A stretch of 64,000 bases of DNA from Acidimicrobiia bacterium. Its GTDB lineage: Bacteria > Actinomycetota > Acidimicrobiia > Spongiisociales > ZC4RG35. The position numbers and the translations under genes were made by a program. Positions 46,021-55,175 of the stretch are shown piece after piece (within the stretch, counting starts at the first letter, position 1; each line of letters opens with the position of its first letter). The stretch is taken from positions 1-64,000 of the forward strand of contig JANQOU010000008.1 of NCBI GenBank assembly GCA_028285585.1. Direction: 5' to 3'. The notes below the pieces were generated by a model. The model searched no databases. It was not told the DNA's origin and worked only from the letters and a program-made list of their open reading frames with translations.

Positions 46021-46026
46021 TACGAT
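46021..46026 (+). promoter_or_regulatory. -10 box (TACGAT) of the MDR oxidoreductase gene
   Basis: TACGAT lies 7 nt before ATG 46034. Confidence 0.4.
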
Positions 46027-46033
46027 GTGACCG

Positions 46034-46996
46034 ATGCTCGCCGCAGTTCATGATCGATACGGCTCTCCCGACGCGCTGCGTGTCGAGGAGCGACCCGGGC
46101 CGACGCCAAAGCCTGGCGAAGTCCTGATCGCGGTTCGAGCCTCTTCGATCAACTCCTGGGACTGGGACAACTTGAGGGGCACTCCGCTGGCACGAGTCTT
46201 CTCGCCACGACGGCCGCCAACACTGGTGCCTGGCATCGACGTTGCCGGGGTGGTGGAGTCCGTCGGCGACGGTGTCACCGACCTCTCATCGGGCGACGAG
46301 GTGTACGGCGATCTGTCGGCATCGGGGTTCGGAGCCATGGCCGAGTACGTGACGGCTCGAGCCACCATGGTCACCGCCAAGCCTCCGAGTCTCACATTCG
46401 AGGAGGCGGCATCGCTGCCCCATGCAGGGGTGCTCGCCCAGCAGGCATTTGACAAAGCCGGAGTGAAAGCGGGCCAGAGGCTTCTGGTCAATGGTGCCGG
46501 CGGCGGCGTGGGCCCGCTGCTGATCCAGCTTGCGAAGCATCGAGGCGTGGAGGTGGTCGCCGTGGACCGCCCCGAGAAGTTCGACATGATGCGGCAGTGG
46601 GGCGCCGACAAAGTGATCGACTTCCAAACGGAGAAGTTCTACAAGACGGCTCAGCCCAGCAACGCGGTCATAGACGTCATCTCGCGACAGTCGCTGCGAG
46701 CGGCCCGGAAGGCTCTGAAACCAGGAGGCCGCTACGTGGTAGTCGGCGGGACCTTCCGCTCACTCATCCAACTGGGCGTGATCGGTCCCCTCACCTCTCG
46801 CTTCGGCGACAAGCATGTCGGGATCCTGGCCCACAAGCCTGGTCGTGAGGCTCTCGAGAAGCTCACCGGGTTGGTGGTGTCGGGAGTGGTCCGGCCGATC
46901 GTCGACAAGGTGTATCCGCTGTCGCACGTGACCGAGGCCTTTCGCTACTTCGGCAGCGGACTCCACCGAGGCAAGGTCGTGATCACAATCGACTGA
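46034..46996 (+). CDS. Zinc-independent medium-chain NAD(P)H dehydrogenase/quinone oxidoreductase
   Basis: A 320-residue MDR-family enzyme. GroES-like N-domain (HDRYGSPDALRVEERPGPTPKPGEVLIAVRASSINSWDW, PGIDVAGVVESVGDGV) and Rossmann domain with LLVNGAGGGVGPLLIQLAKHRG. The Cys/His zinc ligands of alcohol dehydrogenases are missing, so a quinone- or enone-reductase-like activity is expected. Substrate unknown. It stands alone on the + strand between thrC and tRNA-Arg. Confidence 0.88.
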   Translation: MLAAVHDRYGSPDALRVEERPGPTPKPGEVLIAVRASSINSWDWDNLRGTPLARVFSPRRPPTLVPGIDVAGVVESVGDGVTDLSSGDEVYGDLSASGFGAMAEYVTARATMVTAKPPSLTFEEAASLPHAGVLAQQAFDKAGVKAGQRLLVNGAGGGVGPLLIQLAKHRGVEVVAVDRPEKFDMMRQWGADKVIDFQTEKFYKTAQPSNAVIDVISRQSLRAARKALKPGGRYVVVGGTFRSLIQLGVIGPLTSRFGDKHVGILAHKPGREALEKLTGLVVSGVVRPIVDKVYPLSHVTEAFRYFGSGLHRGKVVITID

Positions 46997-47053
46997 CGAT
47001 GTGTCTGCGAGTCGTGGGTTCGACCGGGCACCTTCTACCATTTCAACCTCGTC

Positions 47054-47125
47054 GCCCCCGTAGCTCAGTGGATAGAGCACCGGTCTCCGGAACCGGGTGC
47101 GCAGGTTCGATTCCTGCCGGGGGCA
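47054..47125 (+). tRNA. tRNA-Arg (anticodon CCG)
   Basis: A full cloverleaf can be read: acceptor GCCCCCG/CGGGGGC, D arm GCTC..GAGC, anticodon stem CCGGT/ACCGG with loop CTCCGGA (anticodon CCG), T arm CAGG-TTCGATT-CCTG, discriminator A. CCA is not encoded. A 10-bp hairpin follows 3 nt later. Confidence 0.97.
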
Positions 47126-47127
47126 CG

Positions 47128-47150
47128 CGTCTCGGCCAAAGGCCGAGACG
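47128..47150 (+). terminator. Hairpin after tRNA-Arg
   Basis: CGTCTCGGCC, loop AAA, GGCCGAGACG: perfect 10-bp stem directly after the tRNA. No U-run, but position favours processing or termination. Confidence 0.65.
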
Positions 47151-47152
47151 TG

Positions 47153-47263
47153 GGAGTTCACTCCGTGAACTCCAGCCGCGCGATCCTCTAGGAGTTTCTT
47201 ACAGAAACTCCAGCCATGCACCTCCGACCGAGACGTCGGAGATTTGCTACGCAAACTCCAGCC
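47153..47263 (+). repeat. Three covarying hairpin repeats after tRNA-Arg
   Basis: Stems GGAGTTCAC/GTGAACTCC (47153-47173), GGAGTTTCT/AGAAACTCC (47191-47211) and GGAGATTTGC/GCAAACTCC with one bulged A (47238-47259). Each has a 3-nt loop (TCC, TAC, TAC) and is followed by AGCC. The inner base pairs differ but stay complementary. A competing stem CTCCGAC/GTCGGAG (47222-47241) shares bases with the third. Confidence 0.8.
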
Positions 47264-47303
47264 CAACACAGATTCGCTCCTCGCTTACCGGACTTCCTGA
47301 CTG

Positions 47304-48644
47304 TTACCCGACCGCCTGCCGATACGCAGCCAATGTTCTCTCGCGTGCTTGCCTATGTTCGACGATGGGTGCTGGATACGTCTTTCCCAACACCACACCC
47401 GCAGACGCCAGGGAGTCGGGGTCCGCCTCCCAAGGAGCGTGGACAGCTGGGCCATGGAGTTTGGACAACTCGGGAACCCATCGCTTGATGTAGTCACCCT
47501 GAGGGTCACATTTCTTTGACTGTGTCACTGGGTTGAAGATCCGAAAGTATGGAGCGGCGTCGGTGCCGGTCCCGGCTACCCACTGCCAGTTGCCGACGTT
47601 CTGTGCCGGGTCGAAGTCGAGGAGCAGTCGCCGGAAGTGCCGTTCACCCAGCCGCCAATCGATCAACAGGTCTTTGACCAGGAACGAAGCTGTGATCATC
47701 CGCACCCTGCCGTGCATCCAACCATCGGCTCGAAGCTGTCGCATGCCGGCATCAACTATCGGATACCCGGTGTTGCCGCTCTGCCACGCAGCCAAACCTT
47801 CTGTGTCGTCTCGCCAAGCAATCTCGTCGTACTCGGGCTTGAGAGCGCGTTGGAGCATGTGCGGGTTGGCGGCCAGCACCTGAAAGTGAAAGTCGCGCCA
47901 GGCGAGCTGACGAACAAAGGCCTCCCTGCCCGCGGTGGCGGTGCCGACCTTTGACGCCAGCGCCGCAGCGGAAAGCGTCCCGAACTTCAAGTCGCTCGAT
48001 AGCCGGGACGACTGGTTGAGATCGGGACGATCACGTTCTTCGGCGTACACATCCACAGCTTCGAGGAACGCTGCGAGCCGTGTGTTTGCCGCATCCTCAC
48101 CACCGTCCAGGATCGCCGAAGTGGTCTCCGGCACTCCCTCACCGGGATCCGAGCCAACCTCAGCCTTCCCAGGCGAAGTCGTCTTGGTGATCGGCAGGGT
48201 CGCCCATCGCCGGTAGAAAGGAGTGAACACCTTGTACGGCTCCCCCTTGCCCGACCGGATCGAGCCAGGAGGGTGCACCACAACGCCGTTGAAGCGGACC
48301 GTCGGCACAGAAACGGAATCTGTCACTCGTTGATCGCGCTGCGATGCGTACGGCGAGTAGTCGTCGTTCCAATAGACGGCCTCTGCTTCTCGCGCCTCAG
48401 ATCGAAGAACCTCCTCTGGGCTGCCGGCACGAACCTTGAGGCGACCTCCGTGGGCGGCAAGTCGACGGTCTAATGCTCGGAGGTGCGCTTCTAGCTGCGG
48501 CCTGCGGTGAGGACCCGCCGACCTCAGAATTGACGGATCGAGCACGAACAGAGCAGTAACTCGGTCATGGTTGCGTGTGGCCTCTGACCACGTCGGATTG
48601 TCGCCAAGGCGGAGATCGCGACGGAACCAGACCAACCCCGTCAT
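47304..48644 (-). CDS. phr: Deoxyribodipyrimidine photolyase
   Basis: A 446-residue photolyase/cryptochrome: LVWFRRDLRLGDNPTWSEA at the start (antenna domain), FAD domain with RQLAWRDFHFQVLA, DEIAWRDDTEGLAAWQSGNTGYPIVDAGMRQL, and GNWQWVAGTGTDAAPYFRIFNPVTQSKKCDP. It repairs UV dimers with blue light. 4 nt downstream of the epimerase-DUF2867 gene, so they form an operon; this pairing is often seen in Actinobacteria and suggests light or stress control. Confidence 0.94.
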   Translation of the reverse strand: MTGLVWFRRDLRLGDNPTWSEATRNHDRVTALFVLDPSILRSAGPHRRPQLEAHLRALDRRLAAHGGRLKVRAGSPEEVLRSEAREAEAVYWNDDYSPYASQRDQRVTDSVSVPTVRFNGVVVHPPGSIRSGKGEPYKVFTPFYRRWATLPITKTTSPGKAEVGSDPGEGVPETTSAILDGGEDAANTRLAAFLEAVDVYAEERDRPDLNQSSRLSSDLKFGTLSAAALASKVGTATAGREAFVRQLAWRDFHFQVLAANPHMLQRALKPEYDEIAWRDDTEGLAAWQSGNTGYPIVDAGMRQLRADGWMHGRVRMITASFLVKDLLIDWRLGERHFRRLLLDFDPAQNVGNWQWVAGTGTDAAPYFRIFNPVTQSKKCDPQGDYIKRWVPELSKLHGPAVHAPWEADPDSLASAGVVLGKTYPAPIVEHRQARERTLAAYRQAVG

Positions 48645-48648
48645 CCCT

Positions 48649-50109
48649 TCACCTCAGGCTTGTCACGGCATCGCGATTCTCAGCAGCCTGAAGAACCCCA
48701 CGCATCATCTGGGAGAAGATCGCTCCATGAAACGGGGTGAGCGCAAACCAGTAGAGCCTTCCCATAAGACCCCGTGGATAGAACGAAGCCGTCTGCCGGA
48801 TCGTGCTTCCTTCATCTCCTGGTTCGATCCTCCATTCGAGCCACGCCTCTCCAGGGAGACGCATCTCGGCGTGTAACTGCAAGTGTCGCCCAGGTTCGAC
48901 AACCGAAACTCGCCAGAAGTCGAGTGCCTCACCTTGGCGAAGAATCTCGGGATCCCGCCTGCCGCGACGCAAGCCCACGCCCCCGACCAGTGAGTCAACA
49001 ACACCGCGCAGCTTCCACGCCCAACCCAGCGAGTAGTAGCCGACCTCGCCGCCGATTCGGCTCACCGCCCAGAAGACGTTGTCGGAGCTTGAAGATGTGG
49101 AGGCCACCAATTCGTGAGATTGCAGCTTGGCTCCGGACCACTCCGGATCGCTCGGCAAGCTTTCTGCCGGTGCAGCGGCTGCGTCAGACCATCGTGTAGG
49201 AGCAACACTGCCAGATGACGGTCGTAGAGCACTGGCAACCGACTCGCGGTAGCTCGTCAACTCTCCAACCAGCTGTTCGGCGATCGAGTTGTCGTCGACT
49301 ACCACCTCGTTGCGCAGACTCTGCACAAGAGGCTTGGCCACACCAGTGGGCAGCGGAGTCACCAGACCAATCCAGTGCTTTGACAACCAGGGGCTCAGGA
49401 GCGGCACCGGAAGGATGACACGACGCGCAAGGCCAGCTTCCTGAGCGTAGATCCGCATCATGTCCTCGTAGGTGATGCTGTCGGGGCCGCCCACCTCCCA
49501 TAGATGGGAATCGGAACCGGTGGTCTCGATGGCTTCGACCAGGATCTTCAGCACGTCTCGGATAGCTATCGGTTGACAGCGAGTGCGTACCCAACGCGGA
49601 GTGACCATCACCGGCAGCACCTCTGTCAGGTGACGCAGCATCTCGAAACTGACAGAACCCGATCCGATGATCACCGCAGCACGCACTTCAGTCACGGCCG
49701 TGGGGCCGGACGCAAGTATCCGGCCCACCTCATGCCGACTTCTCAGATGCGCCGACAGGGTGTCCTCAGCACGACCGAGACCACCCAGATAGACGATTCG
49801 AGAGATCCCGGCAGTGGCTGCGCTATCAGCGAATTGACGGGCGGCATCTCGGTCGCGTCGATCGAAGTCTGTGCCGCTGCCCATCGAGTGGATCAGGTAG
49901 GCCGCTGCTTCGCAGCCCTGCATGGCCCTTTCCAGTCCTGATCCATCGATCGCATCTGCTTCGATAACTTCGACATCGTCGAACCAGGGCTGGCCGGTGA
50001 GACGACCCCTCTTGCGCGTCATGCAGCGGACTTCGTGACCCGCCGCAAGCAGCGCTGGAACCAGCCGCCCGCCTATGTACCCCGATGCCCCAGTGACAAG
50101 AACTCTCAT
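48649..50109 (-). CDS. NAD-binding epimerase with C-terminal DUF2867
   Basis: A 486-residue protein. The N-terminal atypical SDR (VLVTGASGYIGGRLVPALLAAGHEVRCMTRK, AAAYLIHSMGSGTDFDRRDR, YLGGLG) is fused to a DUF2867 START-like domain (SDNVFWAVSRIGGEVGYYSLGWAWKLRGVVDSLVGGVGLRRGRRDP; LPGEAWLEWRIEP). Such YbjT-like fusions often lie beside photolyase and carotenoid genes. Substrate unknown; it could act on a lipid or quinone. Confidence 0.88.
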   Translation of the reverse strand: MRVLVTGASGYIGGRLVPALLAAGHEVRCMTRKRGRLTGQPWFDDVEVIEADAIDGSGLERAMQGCEAAAYLIHSMGSGTDFDRRDRDAARQFADSAATAGISRIVYLGGLGRAEDTLSAHLRSRHEVGRILASGPTAVTEVRAAVIIGSGSVSFEMLRHLTEVLPVMVTPRWVRTRCQPIAIRDVLKILVEAIETTGSDSHLWEVGGPDSITYEDMMRIYAQEAGLARRVILPVPLLSPWLSKHWIGLVTPLPTGVAKPLVQSLRNEVVVDDNSIAEQLVGELTSYRESVASALRPSSGSVAPTRWSDAAAAPAESLPSDPEWSGAKLQSHELVASTSSSSDNVFWAVSRIGGEVGYYSLGWAWKLRGVVDSLVGGVGLRRGRRDPEILRQGEALDFWRVSVVEPGRHLQLHAEMRLPGEAWLEWRIEPGDEGSTIRQTASFYPRGLMGRLYWFALTPFHGAIFSQMMRGVLQAAENRDAVTSLR

Positions 50110-50364
50110 GTTCTACAGAGACGCAACGATGTCTTCGGGCGGCACTCGATACCGATTTCAGTCCGCAATCCCGCGATTGACACCAGACACCCCCTTGTCA
50201 AAGTTGCCGAGAGAATGGCCTCCATAGCTACTGACCCGACTGGGCCTCTCGGACAACCACAGGATACCGAACACGACTCGTGACCAGGGTCCATGCAGAG
50301 GAACCCCTATCAGCAGTTGACGTAGCGAATCGGGTTCTGGGCACCGGCCCACGAAGTCCGTTTG
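50110..50364. other. Intergenic region between epimerase and DUF262 genes
   Basis: 255 nt in which I see no gene, tRNA or strong hairpin. Short ORFs on both strands lack ribosome sites and look like chance. It may hold the promoter of the epimerase-phr operon. Confidence 0.4.
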
Positions 50365-52704
50365 CTATTCCTCCTCTGTACGTCCCAACCTCAGCTCGGA
50401 GCTGTGAACCTGCGGTACGAAATGAAGTTCGATGTACTCGTGAGCCTCCTGTGCGTTCAGCTCTCGGGTGGAGTTCCCGGCCCTCACAAAGAAGGCACTC
50501 GCAGCCTCGCTTGTCTTCGAGAACACCGGGGTTGGACTGCGCCTTACATCGACTCTCGCAACCTCATCCCCTTCAATCTGAACGAATGACACGGTGATGT
50601 GTCCGAGGCGAGGTTTGCCAATCGAGACCTCAAACAGAGTCGTGAGCCAGTTCTCGTAGCCGTCAAGGTCGTCGCGCCCGATAGTCGTGAGATCTTTGGC
50701 TAATCCGAGAACATTGGCCTCGTCGTCAACTCCAATGATGAGCGTCCCGCCATGGCGATTCATGAATCCAGCCACGGTCTTCACAACTGCGTCTTCGATT
50801 TCCTTGCCTTTCTCACCCCTCTTGTAACTCCAGCGGGCTGATGACTTGAACTCGACTCTGGCGGACTCCTTGCGCTCTAGGAGTTCCTCGACACTCCAGT
50901 GTTCGGGGGCATGGCTTAGGTGTTCCGCGACGCCTCCCTTCTCGACTGAGGTGGCTTTCGGATTGAGCATCTCCCACCCAGCCTTGATGACCTTCGCCAT
51001 CTTCTCTCTGCGAGCTTCAAGGAAACTCCCGTATTCCATCTGCGCCCAACTCTCCGGCAAGGCATGCCAGAAACTCATCTCCTCTGGGCCGCTCATCGCA
51101 TGGACATATTGGGGGTAGTAGGTCGCAGGAGGAGAGTCCGAGATCTGGATGTTGTCGCTCCATTCGACGAGGGCGTAGTTGGCTATCTGGTTGATATCTC
51201 TCAGCTCAGTCACACCGATCGATTCGAGATAGGCACGCGGATAAAGGTGATGGCGCTCGATCGCGGACTTCTTTCCCTTGACTGCTGGATCCAATAACTC
51301 AGCAACAGTCATCTGACTGAAAAGAACCTTCGCGTCTAAGACACATAGCGCTGCGTAGTAGGAAAAAAGGGCTGGTGTGCGAGCAGACCTCTTCTCAAGA
51401 TCGTTCGGAAGACGAATATCCCAGAAGTCTGACGTCAGCTCCGACCCACAGATTCGGTCAAGCTCTTCAACGAACTGATCTGCTGTCTTGAGGTTCCTGA
51501 GCCGTGCCAGGTCGGCTTCCATCTGCGTTTCTGAGGAACCCGTGTAGCGACTGGTCACCGAACACATGTAGAACCATCGAGCGATCACCTGTCGGAGCGC
51601 AGCCAGGTCGACACCGAAGTCGATACGGCCGATCAACCACATCGCATAGCCGTACATGAGGTTCGTCTCGGAGGCAACCATTCGGGAACCTCGATACCCC
51701 GACACCGTGACCGCTTTGAAGAACTCGTGCCAGTTGGTCAAGTCGAGCACGGCCTCCTGCGCCTTCTGGAGCAGACCAAACTGCTCATCCCGGCGTTCCG
51801 ATGAGAACTCCTTGGTCTGAAGATCTTTTCCTCGGAGAATCGAATAGACATGTTGAAGGCGTGCACGACCAAAGGCAACAGCGACGGCCACGCGCAACAA
51901 CTGGTCTGGCCCAGGTTGGATGAAGTAGTTGAAAGGGGAGGCACTCGAATCGGAGGGGGTTCGAGCGTCTCGACAGAACTCCTCCAGGTTTCGGCGACCC
52001 TTTTCCCAGAACACGCTCATAAGCGTCAAGATGAAATCTGCCTGATTGAGGCGGACTCCCTCAGAGTTGATCCGAACGAAGATCTCGGAAACCATCTCCT
52101 CGTCCAAGTCAGACGACAGCGAGAGCGCCGTGAACGGGAAATTGATCACGTCTCGGAGGCGCTGGATGGCGTTTTCGTAGGCCAATTCCTCAGCCTCGGT
52201 GATCTCCCTGCTTTCGCGGATACGCCCTACATAATTCTTCACAAATGCGAGGAAACTTCCGTCCGGGTCCCAAAGATCAGAGATGTCGGCGATCCAGTCG
52301 ATGTCTTTCTCGATCGCCGGATTGGCCACTTCAAACTTCTCGTCAATTGGGCGGAACGCGATCCTGATTCGGCTCTTCTTGAAATCGCTGGTAACGACTG
52401 GCTGTGCCTTGATGACCGCATACAGCGATGTCAACCTTTGTTGCCCGTCAACAATCAGCTGCTGGGGTGCCAACTGTTTGCCGTCAGTCCCGATCTGCCT
52501 CGCACCCGGCTCAACGACGTTGTCCCAGAAGAGTAGATAGCCGACCGGATACCCCCGGTACATAGAGTCGAACAGGTCCCGGACTTTGACTGGCTTCCAG
52601 ACGAAAGGACGTTGAAGGTCCGGAAGACCAAGTGTCCCCATCTCGATCTGACTCACGAGAGTCGAGAGCGAATAGTTGACCTGCTTGAACTGAATCGCAG
52701 CCAT
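50365..52704 (-). CDS. DUF262-HNH-AlbA_2 fusion protein, possible defence nuclease
   Basis: A 779-residue multidomain protein. N-terminal DUF262/GmrS-like domain: GLPDLQRPFVWKPVKVRDLFDSMYRGYPVGYLLFWD and the catalytic motif IVDGQQRLTSLYAV. Residues about 490-545 have an HNH-like motif, AIERHHLYPRAYL...NQIANYALVEWSDN. The C-terminal 170 are a Schlafen-type AlbA_2 domain: ESARVEFKSSARWSY, EIEDAVVKTVAGFMNRHGGTLIIGVDDE. GmrSD/BrxU-type DUF262 proteins cut modified phage DNA; the AlbA domain is an extra nucleic-acid-binding module. A GGGGAG site lies before ATG 52704. Base composition is lower in GC than neighbours, and it sits between housekeeping genes, consistent with transfer. Confidence 0.85.
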   Translation of the reverse strand: MAAIQFKQVNYSLSTLVSQIEMGTLGLPDLQRPFVWKPVKVRDLFDSMYRGYPVGYLLFWDNVVEPGARQIGTDGKQLAPQQLIVDGQQRLTSLYAVIKAQPVVTSDFKKSRIRIAFRPIDEKFEVANPAIEKDIDWIADISDLWDPDGSFLAFVKNYVGRIRESREITEAEELAYENAIQRLRDVINFPFTALSLSSDLDEEMVSEIFVRINSEGVRLNQADFILTLMSVFWEKGRRNLEEFCRDARTPSDSSASPFNYFIQPGPDQLLRVAVAVAFGRARLQHVYSILRGKDLQTKEFSSERRDEQFGLLQKAQEAVLDLTNWHEFFKAVTVSGYRGSRMVASETNLMYGYAMWLIGRIDFGVDLAALRQVIARWFYMCSVTSRYTGSSETQMEADLARLRNLKTADQFVEELDRICGSELTSDFWDIRLPNDLEKRSARTPALFSYYAALCVLDAKVLFSQMTVAELLDPAVKGKKSAIERHHLYPRAYLESIGVTELRDINQIANYALVEWSDNIQISDSPPATYYPQYVHAMSGPEEMSFWHALPESWAQMEYGSFLEARREKMAKVIKAGWEMLNPKATSVEKGGVAEHLSHAPEHWSVEELLERKESARVEFKSSARWSYKRGEKGKEIEDAVVKTVAGFMNRHGGTLIIGVDDEANVLGLAKDLTTIGRDDLDGYENWLTTLFEVSIGKPRLGHITVSFVQIEGDEVARVDVRRSPTPVFSKTSEAASAFFVRAGNSTRELNAQEAHEYIELHFVPQVHSSELRLGRTEEE

Positions 52705-52842
52705 CGTCTCCCCTTTGCAGATTCGCAGTCGACCCTAGCGAAGGAGCGAAGACGGTCGCCCGTTCAGAAACGGCATGGAGTCGGCCGGGCGCCGCCGCGG
52801 TTACGCTCTCGGCGAATCGGCAGTCTCTCCAAGTCAGGTCCA

Positions 52843-54015
52843 GTGACAACCCTCGCAGCCAGCCAAATCGGAACCAGACCGGGCACCACTCGTGTCGGGA
52901 TCGTTGGTGGAGGCCAGCTGGCTCGCATGACCGCTCAGGCAGCAGTCTCCCTCGACATGAGCGTCCGTGTGCTCTGTCGTGACGACTCAGACTCCGCCAC
53001 GATCGCCCACCATGTCGAATTCGGAGAGCCCGACGACCCGGCAGCCTTACATCGGCTAGCCGACCACTGTGATGTGATCACGCTCGACCACGAGCTGGTC
53101 GACACAGCCTTGCTCGCCTCCCTGATCGAACGAGGAGTGTCTGTCTATCCGAGACCGGAGACTCTGGCAGTCGCCATCGACAAGCTGGCTCTCGCCAAGG
53201 CATTGCGCGAGGCCGGTGTGCCGGTGCCTGAGCGGATCGAGTTGAACAACAAGGCATCTGTCCAAGATGCTGTCGACATCCTGGGACCGAACCTCGTCCT
53301 CAAGACGAGTCGAGGCGGCTACGACGGCAGAGGCGTCTGGTTCCCGGACAACCTCGGAAAGGCCGAGGCGATCGTCGAAGAGCTGGTCGGCCAGGGCAGC
53401 ATCGTGTTTGCCGAAGCCTTGATCCCGGAGCCATTCGAAATCGCGGTGATGGTCGTGCGTGGCCGTGATGGAGCCACCGAGGTCTACCCGCCCGTGCGGA
53501 CGTTTCAGGCCGACGGGATCTGCGTCGGAGTCGAAGCACCTGCCTCGTTGTCCGACGAGCAAACTCACGCCGTCGAGAGGACTGCCCGCCGTACCGCCGA
53601 GATCCTCGACGTCGTAGGGGTCCTCGCGGTCGAGATGATCGAGAACGACGGCGTGTTCACTGTCTCAGAGGTTGCCTGCCGTCCCCACAACTCGGCACAT
53701 CACACCATCGACTCGTCGGTCACCAGCCAATTCGAGAACCACCTCCGGGCCGTGGCCGGCTTGCCACTCGGGTCGACCCGGTTGGTTTCCGGAGCCGGCA
53801 TGGCCAACCTGTTGGGAGCCGATCCGGCGATCGACCCGAGAGAGCGGCTCGACCAAGCGCTCGCTATCGAGCCCGAGGCAAACGTGCACCTGTACATGAA
53901 GGAGCCCAGGGCTGGTCGCAAGCTCGGTCATGTCACCGTTCTCGATCCCGACCCGGCAATGGCCCGGGTACGGGCCGCCAAAGTCGCCAGCGCACTAGGA
54001 GGCAGCGAAGTATGA
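52843..54015 (+). CDS. purK: 5-(carboxyamino)imidazole ribonucleotide synthase
   Basis: About 390 residues, ATP-grasp enzyme of purine synthesis. [30 protein letters not shown] is the N-terminal signature; [16 protein letters not shown] and [31 protein letters not shown] are the ATP-grasp motifs. The frame opens at 52612 inside the divergent gene's start; GTG 52843 is preferred because homology begins after a short leader ([13 protein letters not shown]). Overlaps purE by 4 nt. Confidence 0.95.
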   Translation: MTTLAASQIGTRPGTTRVGIVGGGQLARMTAQAAVSLDMSVRVLCRDDSDSATIAHHVEFGEPDDPAALHRLADHCDVITLDHELVDTALLASLIERGVSVYPRPETLAVAIDKLALAKALREAGVPVPERIELNNKASVQDAVDILGPNLVLKTSRGGYDGRGVWFPDNLGKAEAIVEELVGQGSIVFAEALIPEPFEIAVMVVRGRDGATEVYPPVRTFQADGICVGVEAPASLSDEQTHAVERTARRTAEILDVVGVLAVEMIENDGVFTVSEVACRPHNSAHHTIDSSVTSQFENHLRAVAGLPLGSTRLVSGAGMANLLGADPAIDPRERLDQALAIEPEANVHLYMKEPRAGRKLGHVTVLDPDPAMARVRAAKVASALGGSEV

Positions 54016-54500
54016 CCGTCGCCGTAGTCATGGGCTCAGACTCAGATCTGCCCACGATGGAGCCCGCTCTCGAAACCCTCGAGTCCCTCGGGATCCCATA
54101 CGAGGTGCGGGTCGTCTCCGCACACCGGACACCGTTCGACATGGTCGAGTACGGCGCCGAAGCCAGGGCACGCGGGATCAAAGTCATCATCGCCGCCGCC
54201 GGAGGTGCCGCCCACCTCCCGGGGATGCTCTCGTCGGTGACGACGTTGCCCGTGATCGGAGTGCCGGTGCCGCTGAAGAACCTCTCCGGCCTCGACTCCC
54301 TGCTCTCCATCGTCCAGATGCCCCGCGGTGTCCCCGTCGCCACCATGGCAATAGGTGGGGCGATCAACGCCGCTCTGCTCGCCGGCCGGATCCTGGGACT
54401 GGAAGACGCCGACCTGGAGAGCAAGCTCGACGAACACGCAGCAGCCCAAGCGGAGAAGGCCCGCAGCGCCGACAAAGAGGTCGATAAACGGCCTGATTGA
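54012..54500 (+). CDS. purE: N5-carboxyaminoimidazole ribonucleotide mutase
   Basis: A 162-residue class I Pur[40 protein letters not shown], then [29 protein letters not shown] and [17 protein letters not shown]. Works right after PurK, converting N5-CAIR to CAIR. ATGA overlap with purK. Confidence 0.97.
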   Translation: MTVAVVMGSDSDLPTMEPALETLESLGIPYEVRVVSAHRTPFDMVEYGAEARARGIKVIIAAAGGAAHLPGMLSSVTTLPVIGVPVPLKNLSGLDSLLSIVQMPRGVPVATMAIGGAINAALLAGRILGLEDADLESKLDEHAAAQAEKARSADKEVDKRPD

Positions 54501-54537
54501 GGTGCAGTTAGACGGGGCACAGCCTCAGCCTGCTCCC

Positions 54538-54543
54538 TAGGAT
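54538..54543 (+). promoter_or_regulatory. -10 box (TAGGAT) of the cysteine-dioxygenase-like gene
   Basis: TAGGAT would start transcription near 54550, leaving a short leader with the ribosome site GGAAGGAGCGGAG before ATG 54570. Confidence 0.4.
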
Positions 54544-54569
54544 CGATGCGTTCGACGGAAGGAGCGGAG

Positions 54570-55115
54570 ATGCCAACGACGGAGAGAGCGGCTCCAGCCC
54601 TCATGACCATGATCGATGAAGTCCGCTCGGTGGTCAGCAAGGGAACGTCTGAAGCCGAGACTGGTCAAGGCGTCGCCGACGTCATCTCGAGGTACGTCGG
54701 ACAAGTCACCCTCCTCCAGCCAGAGAATCGAGAGGGAGATCCGGAGGCGTACAAGCAGCACATCCTCCACGTTGAGCCCGATGGATCCTTCTCCATTGTT
54801 TGCCTGGTCTGGCTGCCAGGCCAGGACACACCGATCCATGACCACGTCTCCTGGTGTGTCGTCGGCGTCCACGAAGGCGAGGAGTCCGAAGAGCGGTTCC
54901 AGGTCGTCGAAGCGAACGGCGAAACCCACCTCGAAATCGAAGGCACCGGCATCAACCCCCAAGGTCTCGTCGTCTGGCTGTCACCACCCGGCGACATCCA
55001 TCGCGTCACCAACACAGGCGACGGCAAGACCATCTCGATCCACGTCTACGGCGCCGACATCAACGTGCTGGGAACCAGCATCCGCCGCAGATACGACCTG
55101 CCGGTCAAGGCCTAG
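54570..55115 (+). CDS. Cysteine dioxygenase family protein
   Basis: About 181 residues with a cupin fold. TPIHDHVSWCVVGVHEGEESEERF carries two iron His and the Cys that in cysteine dioxygenases crosslinks to a Tyr; SPPGDIHRVTN carries the third His. It probably adds O2 to cysteine or a similar thiol acid to give a sulfinic acid. ATG 54570 is chosen because GGAAGGAG precedes it; ATG 54546 is too close to the -10 box. Confidence 0.8.
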   Translation: MPTTERAAPALMTMIDEVRSVVSKGTSEAETGQGVADVISRYVGQVTLLQPENREGDPEAYKQHILHVEPDGSFSIVCLVWLPGQDTPIHDHVSWCVVGVHEGEESEERFQVVEANGETHLEIEGTGINPQGLVVWLSPPGDIHRVTNTGDGKTISIHVYGADINVLGTSIRRRYDLPVKA

Positions 55116-55163
55116 AAGACAAACCCAAGGTCGGCTGCAGCTCTCCCAACCAAGAAAGTCGCA

Positions 55164-55169
55164 TACGCT
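55164..55169 (+). promoter_or_regulatory. -10 box (TACGCT) of the small lipoprotein gene
   Basis: TACGCT lies 6 nt before ATG 55176. Confidence 0.4.
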
Positions 55170-55175
55170 TCCCTC

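Noticed and set aside
47054-47304. tRNA-Arg as an integration site for a mobile element
   Set aside because: No integrase, no repeated tRNA 3' end, and the downstream genes are ordinary chromosomal genes.
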